DNA of 36,189 nt from DASSKK01 sp035690495 (GCA_035690495.1 DASSKK010000092.1:1-36189); one strand, 5' to 3'; counted from the stretch's first letter, positions 8,267-15,618 are shown. Notes: generated by a model not told the origin, from the letters alone. A program made the numbers and translations.

Positions 8267-9443
8267 ATGAGGTGTTCGGCGGTGCGGTTTTCAGAGTCTA
8301 TGGTTCCGGAGATTCATCAGGGGTTCTGGCAGGTGTTGGCCGACGGTGGGTTCATCACCGATGCCGCGGTCGCGGTGGGCACGTATCGGAGCAAGGGGCG
8401 GAAGTGGCTGCGGGCGGCCGGTGGCGTGCGGCCCCGCCGTGGTCGTGATCTGCAGGGACGCTATCTGTCGTTCAGCGAGCGGGGAGGAGATCGCGTTGGC
8501 CCGGGCTCGGGGCGAGTCGATGCGGACGATCGCCAAGCGGTTGGGCCGCAGCCCGTCGACGATCTCGCGTGAGCTGTCCCGCAATGTCGAGCCGGGCGGC
8601 GGCTACCGTGCCATGAGTGCGCATGCGTTCGCCTACGAGCGTGCTGGACGTCCGAAGCCGGCGAAGCTGGCGACGAACCTGGTGTTGCGTGGCAAGGTCG
8701 AGAAGGACCTGAAGAAGAAGTACTCCCCGGAGCAGATCTCGGGACGGCTGCGCAAGGAGTTCCCCGACCAGCCGGAGATGTGGGTGTCGACCGAGACGAT
8801 CTACCAGTCGCTGTATGTGGCCTCCCGCGGCGCGCTGCGCCGCGAGCTGACCAGACAGCTGCGGACCGGGCGGGCGCTGCGCAAGCCGTCGCGGAAGGTG
8901 GGGCAGCGCAAGAACCGGATCCCGAACATGGTCAACATCTCCCAGCGGCCCGCCGAGGTGAAAGACCGTGCTGTGCCTGGACATTGGGAGGGCGACCTGA
9001 TCATCGGCAAGCGCAACCAGAGCGCGATCGGCACCCTGGTGGAACGCTCCACCGGCTACACGATGCTGGTGCACCTGCCCGACGGATACACCCCCGAACT
9101 GGTGGCACCGGCCCTGGCGGCGAAGATCAAGACACTGCCCGAGGCGGTGCGCCGATCCCTGACCTGGGACCAGGGCCCGGAGATGCGCGACTGGCAGCAG
9201 GTCAAGATCGCCGCCGACATCGCGATCTTCTTCGCCGACCCGCATAGTCCCTGGCAACGCGGCACCAACGAGAACACCAACGGGCTGCTGCGCCAGTACT
9301 TCCCCAAGGGCACCGACCTGTCCGTGCACACCGCCGCCGACCTCGACCAGGTCGCCGCCGAGCTGAACGACCGACCCCGCAAACGCCACGACTACGCCAA
9401 ACCCGACGAGCTCATCGCCGATCTGCTGCTGCCAGCCGCATAG
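8267..9443 (+). pseudogene. IS30-family transposase, frameshifted
   Basis: The N-terminal part starts at ATG 8267 and reads through the helix-turn-helix lead-in (ESMVPEIHQGFWQVLADGGF ...) to LSFSER at 8480. The homologous continuation EEIALARARGESMRTIAKRL, an HTH_38-type segment, lies in the next frame from 8484. One extra G in the G4 run 8481-8484 explains the shift. The rest is a full catalytic domain with D in GHWEGDLIIGK, D in TWDQGPEM and E in NENTNGLLRQYFPKG. A start at 8346 would give an unrelated N-terminus. A +1 programmed shift is possible, but IS elements mostly use -1, so mutation or a base-call error is likelier. Confidence 0.8.
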
Positions 9444-9484
9444 CCCCCGCGCCCCAGAACAGGAGGCGGCGGGCGCGTGCAGGA

Positions 9485-9506
9485 GGGCAGGGCCACCGCC
9501 CTGCCC
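9485..9506 (+). terminator. Hairpin downstream of IS30 transposase
   Basis: A perfect 9-bp stem (GGGCAGGGC / GCCCTGCCC) with a 4-nt loop lies 41 bp after the transposase stop. There is no T-tract, as is common for GC-rich actinobacterial terminators. It may end transposase transcription or shield the element. Confidence 0.45.
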
Positions 9507-9542
9507 GCAGTTCCCCTGCCCCAGGGCCGCAGGGACCCGCGG

Positions 9543-9593
9543 GTCAAGGGCCGGCCGCAGGCCGGTCCCGCAGGGACGCGCAGCGCCCTTGAC
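9543..9593. repeat. Three-way-junction-like inverted repeats near IS30 right end
   Basis: An outer stem GTCAAGGG (9543-9550) / CCCTTGAC (9586-9593) encloses two small hairpins: CCGGCC/GGCCGG (9551-9565) and GTCCC/GGGAC (9565-9577). Together they form a branched fold inside the subterminal part of the element. Confidence 0.5.
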
Positions 9594-10055
9594 GCGTGGG
9601 CAGACGGCCCGTACCAGCGCCCGCCGCCGACCCCGACAGCGCTACCCTCACACCAGCGAGCAACCAGCTCGATGAGGCCGTGTTGCGACCACCGCCAGAA
9701 TCCGCCCAACCTCTACCGGCACGGGGAACGCTGGCTGGTGCTGGACTGGGGGGACAGCTCGATCGGGCACCCGTTCTTCTCGCTGGTCGTGACGTTCCGG
9801 TTCCTCGAGGAGCGCAACGGACTGGAGCCTGACGATCCGTGGTTCGGTCGGCTTCGCGACGCCTATCTGGAGCCATGGGGATCCGGACTGCAGGACGTCT
9901 TCGAGCTCGCGCTCACTGTCGGCACGATGGCGCACTGCCTGGCGTGGCTGCGCCAGCGTGACGCCCTCCCCGACGCCGCCCTCCCTGGCTTCGACGAGGG
10001 ATTCGTCAATGTGCTGCGCCGCGCGCTGGCCCGGATGGAGGCTGCCCGCCGGTAG

Positions 10056-10394
10056 CTACCCGGAGTGTGCTGAGCGACGGCGCCGAAGGGTTCGCATGGC
10101 GAGCCTGAGCACCCAGAGGTTGGCCACCGCGACGGCGCCGAACATCGCTGCGTACACGAGCGTGACCGGCCACATCGGGCCACCGTCGCCGGCATCGGTG
10201 AGGCTCCAGATGCCCGCCCCGAGCAGATAGATGACCGGCAGGGCCGGGATCAGCACCGGCAGGGTGAGCAGCATCGCGACGCCCTCGGTGCCCCACGAGA
10301 AGCCGGCGTCGCGGCCGGAGAACGCGGCCGCCGCCAAGGCAGCCACGACCGCGACGTACAGCAGGGCCACCACACGCCCGGTCGTCCACGTCAC
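10056..10394 (-). CDS. Small integral membrane protein (SCO4225-like)
   Basis: A 112-residue protein with three predicted membrane helices, about residues 7-25, 40-62 and 76-98, and a basic tail (RLAMRTLRRRRS). Size and layout recall the SCO4225 family of unknown function, but this is only a resemblance. It starts at GTG 10394. A TAGCCT box ends 6 nt upstream and no SD is seen, so the mRNA is probably leaderless. The stop abuts the convergent phosphotransferase remnant. Confidence 0.7.
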   Translation of the reverse strand: MTWTTGRVVALLYVAVVAALAAAAFSGRDAGFSWGTEGVAMLLTLPVLIPALPVIYLLGAGIWSLTDAGDGGPMWPVTLVYAAMFGAVAVANLWVLRLAMRTLRRRRSAHSG

Positions 10395-10699
10395 AGCAAC
10401 AGGCTAGGCGCTCGTGGCGGCATCGAGCCTGCGCAACTTGGGAAGGCCGGCAGCGCGTTGGGCGGCAAGGTCATAGGCACTTGCATCGCCAGCCAGGCGC
10501 GGGCCGTGCCGATTCCGGCCTCCTCGAGGCGTGCGGCGAGGTTCGGGCTGATGCGAGCGTGCCCGTGGAGGACGCTGCTCAACGCGACCCTGGAGACACC
10601 GAGCCGGGCCGCCGCCTCGCTGACGCTCAGGCCGAGCTCTGCGACGACGTCCTCGCGAATGATCTCCCCGGGGTGGATCGGATTCCTCATCATGGTCAT
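10391..10699 (-). pseudogene. higA: HigA-family antitoxin, C-terminal frameshift
   Basis: The N-terminus has the HigA/XRE signature: NPIHPGEIIREDVVAELGLS, a helix-turn-helix SVSEAAARLGVSRVALSSVL, and HARISPNLAARLEEAGIGTA followed by RAWLAMQ. After MQ (near 10478-10484) the frame turns to non-homologous residues. Shifting by one base restores a family-like tail, AYDLAAQRAAGLPKLRRL, ending at TAG 10404-10406, so one base seems lost. The DNA-binding part is intact and the product may still bind operator DNA. It lies downstream of higB with GGAGG before ATG codons at 10690-10699; which of MTMM is used is uncertain. Confidence 0.75.
10401..10406 (-). promoter_or_regulatory. TAGCCT -10 box of the membrane-protein gene
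   Basis: On the minus strand TAGCCT lies 6 nt before the GTG at 10394. Its TAG would also be the stop codon of an unframeshifted higA. Confidence 0.4.
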
Positions 10700-10706
10700 C
10701 GCCTCC

Positions 10707-10979
10707 CTAGTGGTAGTCGCCGTAGTCGACGAGCTCTACGTCGCTGTCGACGAACCTGAACGTGACTCGTCAGTTGCCATTCACCCAGATCGACCAGTGA
10801 CCCGCCAGTTCGCCCTCGAGCGGGTGAGTGCGAAACGACGGGATCGCGAGATCCGCAGGTTCTTGCGCCACGTCAAGTGCAGACAGGATGCGCGACAGCT
10901 TGGATACGTACGACCCGTGTCGCCCGGATGTCTGCACGGCACCGGCGATCGGCCTGCTCGGCCGTGTGAACACGGCCAT
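10707..10979 (-). pseudogene. higB: HigB-family toxin remnant with nonsense codon
   Basis: The recognisable part reads SKLSRILSALDVAQEPADLA, FRTHPLEGELAGHWSIWVNGN, then a TGA at 10770-10772, then RVTFRFVDSDVELVDYGDYH to a TAG at 10707-10709, all in one frame. Family members have Trp at the TGA (WVNGNWRVTF), so a TGG-to-TGA change explains the break. The N-terminal 30 residues do not resemble HigB, suggesting earlier damage. The toxin would be a RelE-fold ribosome-dependent mRNase; as it stands it lacks the last catalytic strand. It sits immediately upstream of higA. Confidence 0.72.
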
Positions 10980-11250
10980 CGCGCTGGGCCTGTGGGTGGC
11001 GATCGGGGTATCGGGCCAGTGGTGGTTCCGCCGTAGCGCCGTGTGCGATCGTTCCTCGGTTGCGCGGGTTGATCGTGCGGAGCTGGGCTGGATTGTGGTC
11101 TTCCTCGCGGTGCTGGTGGGCGGGTTCGGCTTGGGCCATCAGGTCGCTGCCGCCTGGTACTGGGTCCTCGCCGCGCTGGCGACGGCCCTGCCTATGGTCA
11201 CCGCCGCGTTCCGACGCGGCTGCGCGCTGGATGGCGGAATCTCCGTGTGA
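10966..11250 (+). CDS. Small two- or three-helix membrane protein
   Basis: From GTG 10966 the frame gives about 94 residues: a helix TAIALGLWVAIGVSG, a basic/acidic loop (RVDRAELG), then WIVVFLAVLVGGFGLGHQV and WYWVLAALATALPMVTAAF. The stop TGA overlaps the GTG of the following regulator gene by 4 nt, an arrangement often seen for a membrane protein paired with a winged-helix regulator. The start overlaps the degenerate 5' end of higB on the other strand. Function unknown. Confidence 0.5.
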   Translation: MNTAIALGLWVAIGVSGQWWFRRSAVCDRSSVARVDRAELGWIVVFLAVLVGGFGLGHQVAAAWYWVLAALATALPMVTAAFRRGCALDGGISV

Positions 11251-11418
11251 CCGCACCTCGACGCGTCGGTCTCGACGCCCTGCTCGAGTCCGGGGTGCGG
11301 CTGTCGATCGTGGCGGCACCTGATGGCGTGAGCAGGGCGGATTTCTCAACCGTCAGGGATATGGTGCAGATCAGCGATTCCGCGCTCTCCAAGCAGATCA
11401 CCCCTCTGGCGTCGGCGG
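11247..11418 (+). pseudogene. Winged-helix transcriptional regulator, truncated
   Basis: Starting at GTG 11247, the product reads PRRVGLDALLESGVRLSIVA, then SRADFSTVRDMVQISDSALS and KQI, the N-terminal half of an ArsR/MarR-like winged helix with its recognition helix. After about residue 57 the frame turns into Arg-rich non-homologous sequence until 11738. The wing and dimerisation helices are missing, probably through a deletion. It is coupled by a 4-nt overlap to the upstream membrane protein. Confidence 0.6.
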
Positions 11419-11481
11419 CCCGTCGCACGAGCCGGGCCCGGCGCGTATGCACCGTGTGGGGTCTCCGAGGTTCTGGCCAAC

Positions 11482-11622
11482 GTGGACCTTGCGATTGCCT
11501 GCGCTCGCCGCGCCATGGACGATCTGGGCGACGACCCCGAGGCAGGCAACGGCCGGTTGGCGATCTCCGACGCGCTGACCTCGCTCGAGGCGGCGTGCAA
11601 CCGGCTGCAGAAGGACACGTAG
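11482..11622 (+). CDS. Small helical hypothetical protein (possible 5'-truncated)
   Basis: A coding-looking stretch runs in frame from about 11464 to TAG 11620-11622 (VLANVDLAIACARRAMDDLG ... ISDALTSLEAACNRLQKDT). It has alternating hydrophobic/acidic spacing and no internal stops, unlike the surrounding frames. GTG 11482 would give 46 residues. The original 5' end may have been lost in the same rearrangement that truncated the regulator. Not recognised. Confidence 0.4.
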   Translation: MDLAIACARRAMDDLGDDPEAGNGRLAISDALTSLEAACNRLQKDT

Positions 11623-11769
11623 TTCGCCGGTGCCGACCTGCCATTGCCCTGATCAGCCGGGCCACCCATGCGGGCTGTCGCTGCCCGCGGGTGCGCCTCC
11701 AGCGTCGGCCGAGTTTCGGCGGCACGCGATCCAGATGACGATCGGTATGCGGGACGGACCGGCATTCCG

Positions 11770-12195
11770 CTAGCGAGTTGGCGGCTCGGGCCCGGCTGTC
11801 TCGTCGGCCCCGTGTGCCTGGTCAACGGCGGAGCGTTGTAGTCGTTGGTCGTAGCTCAACATGCGTCCCCCGAGTTGCTGGGCGGTCGCGAGCACCATCG
11901 CATCCGGCAGCCGTAGGCGATCGTGGCGGGCTCGAAGGGCCGCAGCCTTCTCGGCCGTTCCGGCATCGAGTGGGGCCACCTCGATACCCATGGCGACAAT
12001 CGCTTCCCGAGCATCATCGACACGAGCCTCACGAGCGAAGGCGACCAGCGCCTCGCTGTACGCACTGGCTGGCGCCACGAGATCATCGCCGTCTTGATCG
12101 GCAGCCTCCACCTCTTCCACTGCCCGCGCGTAGTGCGGGTCAGCGCGGTCGAGCAGCGCGATCAAGACGCTGGCGTCGAGGATCAGCGATCCCAT
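11770..12195 (-). CDS. vapC: VapC-family PIN-domain toxin ribonuclease
   Basis: A 141-residue PIN domain starting LILDASVLIALLDRADPHY with the first acidic residue in DAS. It continues through a conserved SEALVAFAREARVDD glutamate and LRLPDAMVLATAQQLGG, and ends with YDQRLQR. These are the acidic metal-site positions of VapC endoribonucleases. Its ATG lies inside the last 13 nt of vapB, the usual antitoxin-first overlapping order. Length is normal and no lesion is seen, in contrast to the neighbouring higBA remnants. Confidence 0.9.
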   Translation of the reverse strand: MGSLILDASVLIALLDRADPHYARAVEEVEAADQDGDDLVAPASAYSEALVAFAREARVDDAREAIVAMGIEVAPLDAGTAEKAAALRARHDRLRLPDAMVLATAQQLGGRMLSYDQRLQRSAVDQAHGADETAGPEPPTR

Positions 12196-12401
12196 TCGTC
12201 CCGCAACTCGTCAACCTCTCCGGAGCGGTAGATCCCATCTGCAATGCCGGCGTGACGACGCACGCGAGAAGCGCGAGCAGCGATCATGATCTCGCCGCCA
12301 CCGACTGGCCGAACGGTGACCTCGTCGCCGGCCTCGAGCCCGGCGGCGCGCAGCGCGTCGACCGGGAGGGTGATCTGGTTCTTCGTGGACACCTTCGGCA
12401 T
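12183..12401 (-). CDS. vapB: VapB-family antitoxin (AbrB/SpoVT fold)
   Basis: A 72-residue protein: MPKVSTKNQITLPVDALRAA is the AbrB/SpoVT swapped-hairpin DNA-binding motif, then LEAGDEVTVRPVGGGEIMI, and an acidic C-terminus GEVDELRDEWDR suited to occupying the VapC active site. It overlaps vapC by 13 nt. A TACAGT box lies 6 nt before the ATG, inside a palindrome that is the likely autoregulatory operator. Confidence 0.9.
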   Translation of the reverse strand: MPKVSTKNQITLPVDALRAAGLEAGDEVTVRPVGGGEIMIAARASRVRRHAGIADGIYRSGEVDELRDEWDR

Positions 12402-12402
12402 G

Positions 12403-12431
12403 CCTTTACTGTAACATCTATGAAGTAAAGG
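12403..12431 (-). promoter_or_regulatory. vapBC operator palindrome and leaderless -10
   Basis: A perfect 8-bp inverted repeat, CCTTTACT (12403-12410) and AGTAAAGG (12424-12431), is separated by 13 bp and begins 2 nt from the vapB start codon. TACAGT (minus strand, 12408-12413) sits 6 nt before the ATG. Binding of VapBC here would occlude the promoter, the known mode of autoregulation for this family. Confidence 0.7.
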
Positions 12432-12525
12432 CCGGGGATCGCTGCACCGCCCGCTCCCGGCGGCTGTCCGACCAGGGGCGGGAGCACGGGGCCATCAACA
12501 AACCTGCCTGTCGAGCCGGACAGCG

Positions 12526-12551
12526 AAAAGGACGCCTGGCCTGGGCCTTTC
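12526..12551 (-). terminator. Putative terminator of tRNA-Thr
   Basis: On the minus strand, 6 nt after the tRNA 3' end, AAAGG and CCTTT can pair around a GC-rich loop and are followed by a TTTT run. The stem is short, so this is a modest call. Confidence 0.4.
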
Positions 12552-12556
12552 TGGGG

Positions 12557-12629
12557 AGCCGCCTGTCGGAGTCGAACCGACGACCTATTCATTACGAGTG
12601 AATCGCTCTACCGACTGAGCTAAGGCGGC
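12557..12629 (-). tRNA. tRNA-Thr (anticodon CGT)
   Basis: The minus strand folds into a full cloverleaf of 73 nt: acceptor GCCGCCT/AGGCGGC, D-arm with AGCTCAGTCGGTAGAGC, anticodon stem ATTCA/TGAAT with loop CTCGTAA (anticodon CGT at 12594-12596), and T-arm with GGTTCGACTCC. CCA is not encoded. It decodes ACG. A TATACT -10 lies upstream. Confidence 0.95.
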
Positions 12630-12672
12630 GCAATGCCCCGCCTCGAACGGGCGCAGCGGGACACGCCGGTCG

Positions 12673-12678
12673 AGTATA
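12673..12678 (-). promoter_or_regulatory. TATACT -10 of tRNA-Thr
   Basis: On the minus strand TATACT, one base from the TATAAT consensus, lies 43 nt upstream of the tRNA 5' end. It is unusually AT-rich for this genome. No convincing -35 was found. Confidence 0.5.
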
Positions 12679-12734
12679 CGGAAGGCCGGTGTCGGTGCCG
12701 AATCGGCGGCGGTGCGTCAGGGAGGCGACGACGT

Positions 12735-12812
12735 ACTCCCCATGGGATTCTGCCCCCTCCCTAGGGGAATTCCCCATGGGGAGTGACAGTTTCCCATGGC
12801 GGCATGGTAATC
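12735..12812. repeat. Double-palindrome intergenic element, copy A
   Basis: A perfect 12-bp inverted repeat (ACTCCCCATGGG at 12735-12746 and its complement at 12773-12784) with a 26-bp spacer is followed after a short gap by a weaker pair, GTTTCCCA and TGGTAATC, 8 bp apart. The order and the GAGTG-NNN-GTTT spacing match copy B at 34092-34153. It lies between tRNA-Thr and the 3' end of the peptidase gene, with no coding signal. Confidence 0.75.
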
Positions 12813-12830
12813 AGCCAGGGGGCGGGCGGG

Positions 12831-14393
12831 TCAGCAGTCGACCTCGTGGTGGGAGGGCACCTTCCCCGAGACCAGGTAGGCCTCGACGGTGTTGTCGACG
12901 CACGCGTTGCCGTGGTGGTAGCCGGTGTGGCCGTCGCCGTCGCGCTTGATCAGGATTCCCGAGTCGAGCTGGTTGGCCAGCGCCCGCGCCCACGCCAGCG
13001 GGGTGGCCGGGTCGCGCGTCGTGCCGATCACCAGGATCGGCGGGGCGCCCGGTGCGTGGATGGCGTGCGGGCCGCGGTGGGTGTGCACCGGCCACGTCGA
13101 GCAGCTGGACAGGCCGAAGGCGAAGATCGCCCCGAACGTCGGGGAGGCCTTCTCGAAGCGGGGGATGTACTTCGGCACCTGCAGGCTGGGGATCGAGTCG
13201 TCGCGGTCCAGGCAGTTGACGGCGTACAACGCCTCGAGCGAGTTGTCGGTGTAGCCGTTCGGCCCTCGTGAGGTGTAGGCGTCGGACAGGGCGAGCAGTG
13301 CGGCGCCCTGGCCGTTGAACGCCGCCTTGAGGGCGTTGTCCAGCAACGGCCAGTAGCTCTTGGCATACAGCGGCGCCCAGATTCCGAGTACGGCGTTGCC
13401 GACCTTGAGCTTCCTGCCGCCAGACCCCGGCAGCGGGTGCTGCTCCACGTCGGCGAGGAACTGCCGGATCCTCTCGGTGGCCGCATCGACCGAGTCGCCG
13501 AGGAAGCAGCCGCCGGCGTCGACGCAGTGCTTGGCGTACGAGCGCAGCGCGACCTCGAAGCCGTGCGCCTGGATCAGGTCCATCTTCAGGCTGGAAAGAT
13601 CGGGGTTGAGCGCCCCGTCGAGGACCATCCGGCCGACCCGGTGCGGGAACAGCCCGGCGTAGGTGGCGCCGAGGAGGGTGCCGTAGGACGCGCCGAAGTA
13701 GGTGAGCTTGGCGTCCCCGAGCACCGCCCGCAGGATGTCCATGTCCTTGGCCACCTCGCGGGTGGAGATGTGCGCGGTGAGTGAGCCGCTGTGCTCCACA
13801 CATCCCTCGCCCAGCTGGTGCAGCAGGTGGTCGGAGTGCTTGATCTCGGACTTGGTGTCCGGGTCCGGGTCGGCGGCGACGAACCGGTCGAGCTGGGCGG
13901 TGCTCTCGCAGTGGATCGGGGTGGACTCCCCCACGCCGCGGGGGTCGAACCCGACGATGTCGAAGTGCTCGTGCAGGGGTGCGCCGAAGTACGACGACGT
14001 GCTGGCCGCGTAGTCGATCCCGGAGCCGCCGGGGCCCCCGGGGTTCACCACGAGCGCCCCCACCTTCTGGTCGGGATCGGCGGCAGGCACCTTGAGCACG
14101 GCCAGGCTGATCGTCTTGCCGTCGGGGTGCGCGTAGTCCAGCGGGACGGTCATCGTCATGCACCGGTCGTGGCCGCGGCAGTCGTGCCAGGACACCTTCT
14201 GCGTGTAGAACCGGCGCAAGTCCACAGGGGACGCCGAGGGGGCCGCACTTGTCTTCGGCAGCGGGCTCGCCGACAGCGAGCCCGTCGGCCGGGCCTGCGG
14301 GGTGCCTCCGGAGGTGCATCCGGAGGCCAGCAGCAGGAGGCCGGACAACGCGGCGAGGACGCTGGCGGCCCGGCCGCGCCTGAACGGATGCAC
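12831..14393 (-). CDS. Secreted lipoprotein alpha/beta-hydrolase, tripeptidyl aminopeptidase-like
   Basis: A 520-residue protein with a lipoprotein signal: basic MHPFRRGRAAS, a hydrophobic segment and the lipobox LLASGC (C26), then a Ser/Pro/Thr-rich linker to about residue 57. The catalytic domain shows the oxyanion segment NPGGPGGSG, GFDPRGVGES, the nucleophile elbow GASYG (S236), a C-terminal TAP-like domain with GTTRDPATP (Asp) and DGDGHTGY (His). The family (Streptomyces Tap/SlpD/SlpE) removes N-terminal peptides outside the cell. The start is GTG 14393, the only start that keeps the signal peptide. It follows holB by 55 bp on the same strand. Confidence 0.9.
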   Translation of the reverse strand: MHPFRRGRAASVLAALSGLLLLASGCTSGGTPQARPTGSLSASPLPKTSAAPSASPVDLRRFYTQKVSWHDCRGHDRCMTMTVPLDYAHPDGKTISLAVLKVPAADPDQKVGALVVNPGGPGGSGIDYAASTSSYFGAPLHEHFDIVGFDPRGVGESTPIHCESTAQLDRFVAADPDPDTKSEIKHSDHLLHQLGEGCVEHSGSLTAHISTREVAKDMDILRAVLGDAKLTYFGASYGTLLGATYAGLFPHRVGRMVLDGALNPDLSSLKMDLIQAHGFEVALRSYAKHCVDAGGCFLGDSVDAATERIRQFLADVEQHPLPGSGGRKLKVGNAVLGIWAPLYAKSYWPLLDNALKAAFNGQGAALLALSDAYTSRGPNGYTDNSLEALYAVNCLDRDDSIPSLQVPKYIPRFEKASPTFGAIFAFGLSSCSTWPVHTHRGPHAIHAPGAPPILVIGTTRDPATPLAWARALANQLDSGILIKRDGDGHTGYHHGNACVDNTVEAYLVSGKVPSHHEVDC

Positions 14394-14448
14394 CCCCCAA
14401 CTCTACGGGCGAGGGGCCAGCCGCACCGATGTCCGCACCCGAAGCGTG

Positions 14449-15618
14449 TCAGCGAGTGCGGAGCGCGACCATCATCGACTCGAGCGCGAGCAGCGGGGTG
14501 GTGTTGAACTCGGTCATCTGCTCGCGCGCGCTGAACATCGCGTCGATGCGGCGCAGGTTCAGCTCCGGGGACGACCGGCGTGCGAGGTCGACGACCTGGT
14601 CGCGGATCTCCTCGTTGACCAGCTGTCCCTCGGCCCCGCACTGGACGGCGATGACGTCGCGGTAGACCGACATCAGGTCCATCAGGCCACGATCGATGAC
14701 ATCCATCACGCGGCGCTTCTCACGCTGCTTCTGCGACTCCGCGAGGCTCTTGGCGGCGGCCTTGTAGGCGCGCGAGCTCTTCGCCTTCCGGTCGTCGCCG
14801 TAGGTCGCGTCCAGCTCCGCCGCCTCCCGGGCGTTGGTCTCCTCGGTGATCGCGGCGGTCTCCTGTTTGGCGATGTCGACGAGGTTGGCCGCGGCGTTCA
14901 TGCACGCGCCGAGCGACGTCAGCCCGCCGGGCAGCAGGACCACCTCGCGCCGCCGGTTCCGGGTGGCCTCGTCCGTCGCGAGTGCCCGCGCGCGGCCGAT
15001 GTGCCCCTGGCTGGCCCGGGCCGCGAACGCCGCCAGCGCCGGAGGTACGTCGTATCGCGCGGTCAGGAAGCCGGCCACCTCCTCGGCGGTCGGCGTGCTC
15101 AGCGACACCTGCCGGCTGCGGGACCGGATCGTCGGCAGCACGTCCTCGAGGGTCGGCGTGCACAGCAGCCACACCGTGCGCGCAGTCGGCTCCTCGATCG
15201 CCTTGAGCAGCGTGTTGCCGGTGCGCTCGCCGAGCCGGTCCGCGTCCTCGATCACCATCACCTGCCAGCGGCGGCGCACCGGCCGCAGCGCCGAGCGGTG
15301 CACCAGCTCGCGCATGTCGTCGATGTAGAGCACCGACGTCTCCGAGCGCGTCACGCTGACGTCGGGGTGGGTGCCCGCCAGCACCTCCCGGCACGCCTTG
15401 CACTGCCCGCAGCCGGTGCGGTGCTCGCACTGCAACGCGGCCGCGAAGGCGATCGCGGCGTTCGAACGGCCCGACCCCGGGGGGCCGGTGAACAGCCACG
15501 AGTGCGTCATCCCCTGACCGGCCGCGGCGCGCGCCAGCACGTCCACGACGTGCCGCTGGCCGACCAGGGAGGACCAGACGGTGGCGTCCCGGGCCATGGT
15601 GCCCGAGCTGCCGCTCAT
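14449..15618 (-). CDS. holB: DNA polymerase III delta' subunit
   Basis: A 389-residue clamp-loader AAA+ protein. LVGQRHVVDVLARA opens the domain, followed by the P-loop GPPGSGRS, a four-cysteine zinc module CEHRTGCGQCKAC, VIEDADRL (Walker B region) and NTLLKAIEEPTARTVWLL, typical of delta'/tau. The C-terminal collar region ends in VALRTR. It loads the beta clamp at the replication fork. The ATG at 15618 overlaps the tmk stop (ATGA). An ORF running much further upstream in the same frame is antisense-like noise across tmk. The slot matches Rv3644c of mycobacteria. Confidence 0.92.
   Translation of the reverse strand: MSGSSGTMARDATVWSSLVGQRHVVDVLARAAAGQGMTHSWLFTGPPGSGRSNAAIAFAAALQCEHRTGCGQCKACREVLAGTHPDVSVTRSETSVLYIDDMRELVHRSALRPVRRRWQVMVIEDADRLGERTGNTLLKAIEEPTARTVWLLCTPTLEDVLPTIRSRSRQVSLSTPTAEEVAGFLTARYDVPPALAAFAARASQGHIGRARALATDEATRNRRREVVLLPGGLTSLGACMNAAANLVDIAKQETAAITEETNAREAAELDATYGDDRKAKSSRAYKAAAKSLAESQKQREKRRVMDVIDRGLMDLMSVYRDVIAVQCGAEGQLVNEEIRDQVVDLARRSSPELNLRRIDAMFSAREQMTEFNTTPLLALESMMVALRTR

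Larger units (their letters stand above)
8231..9705 (+). mobile_element. IS30-family insertion sequence
   Basis: An element of about 1.475 kb carrying an IS30-type transposase. Imperfect terminal inverted repeats of about 26 bp lie at 8232-8257 and 9680-9705; the inner 10 bp GTCGCAACAC are identical and about 20 of 26 match overall. CCAAC occurs immediately left (8226-8230) and right (9706-9710), fitting a 5-bp target duplication, although 2-3 bp is commoner in the family. It inserted into the phosphotransferase gene in the same orientation. The right 240 bp beyond the transposase are non-coding and strongly structured. Confidence 0.85.
7656..10055 (+). pseudogene. Aminoglycoside/choline-kinase-like phosphotransferase, frameshifted and split by IS30
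   Basis: Three pieces rebuild one APH-fold kinase. The 5' piece starts at GTG 7656 and reads to VWFK near 7797. One base appears to be missing there, since the homologous frame resumes as APVQAFEPRLSALL in the +2 frame to 8230. That piece ends in the catalytic loop QHDDLHMAN. The 3' piece (9711-10055) begins LYRHGERWLVLDWGD, carrying the Mg-binding DWGD motif, and runs to the stop. The IS30 element lies exactly between the catalytic loop and the metal site. Removing 8231-9710 joins HMAN to LYRHG in frame. Both lesions abolish a full-length product, so this is a pseudogene unless the frameshift is a sequencing error and the IS excises. Confidence 0.88.

Noticed and set aside
8346..8480. Frame-0 start of the IS30 transposase at GTG 8346
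   Set aside because: Residues before 8481 in this frame are unlike any IS30 protein, whereas the other frame from ATG 8267 gives the expected N-terminus.
12735..12812. CRISPR-like array
   Set aside because: Palindromes do not recur at regular spacing with unique spacers, and no cas genes are present anywhere in the window.
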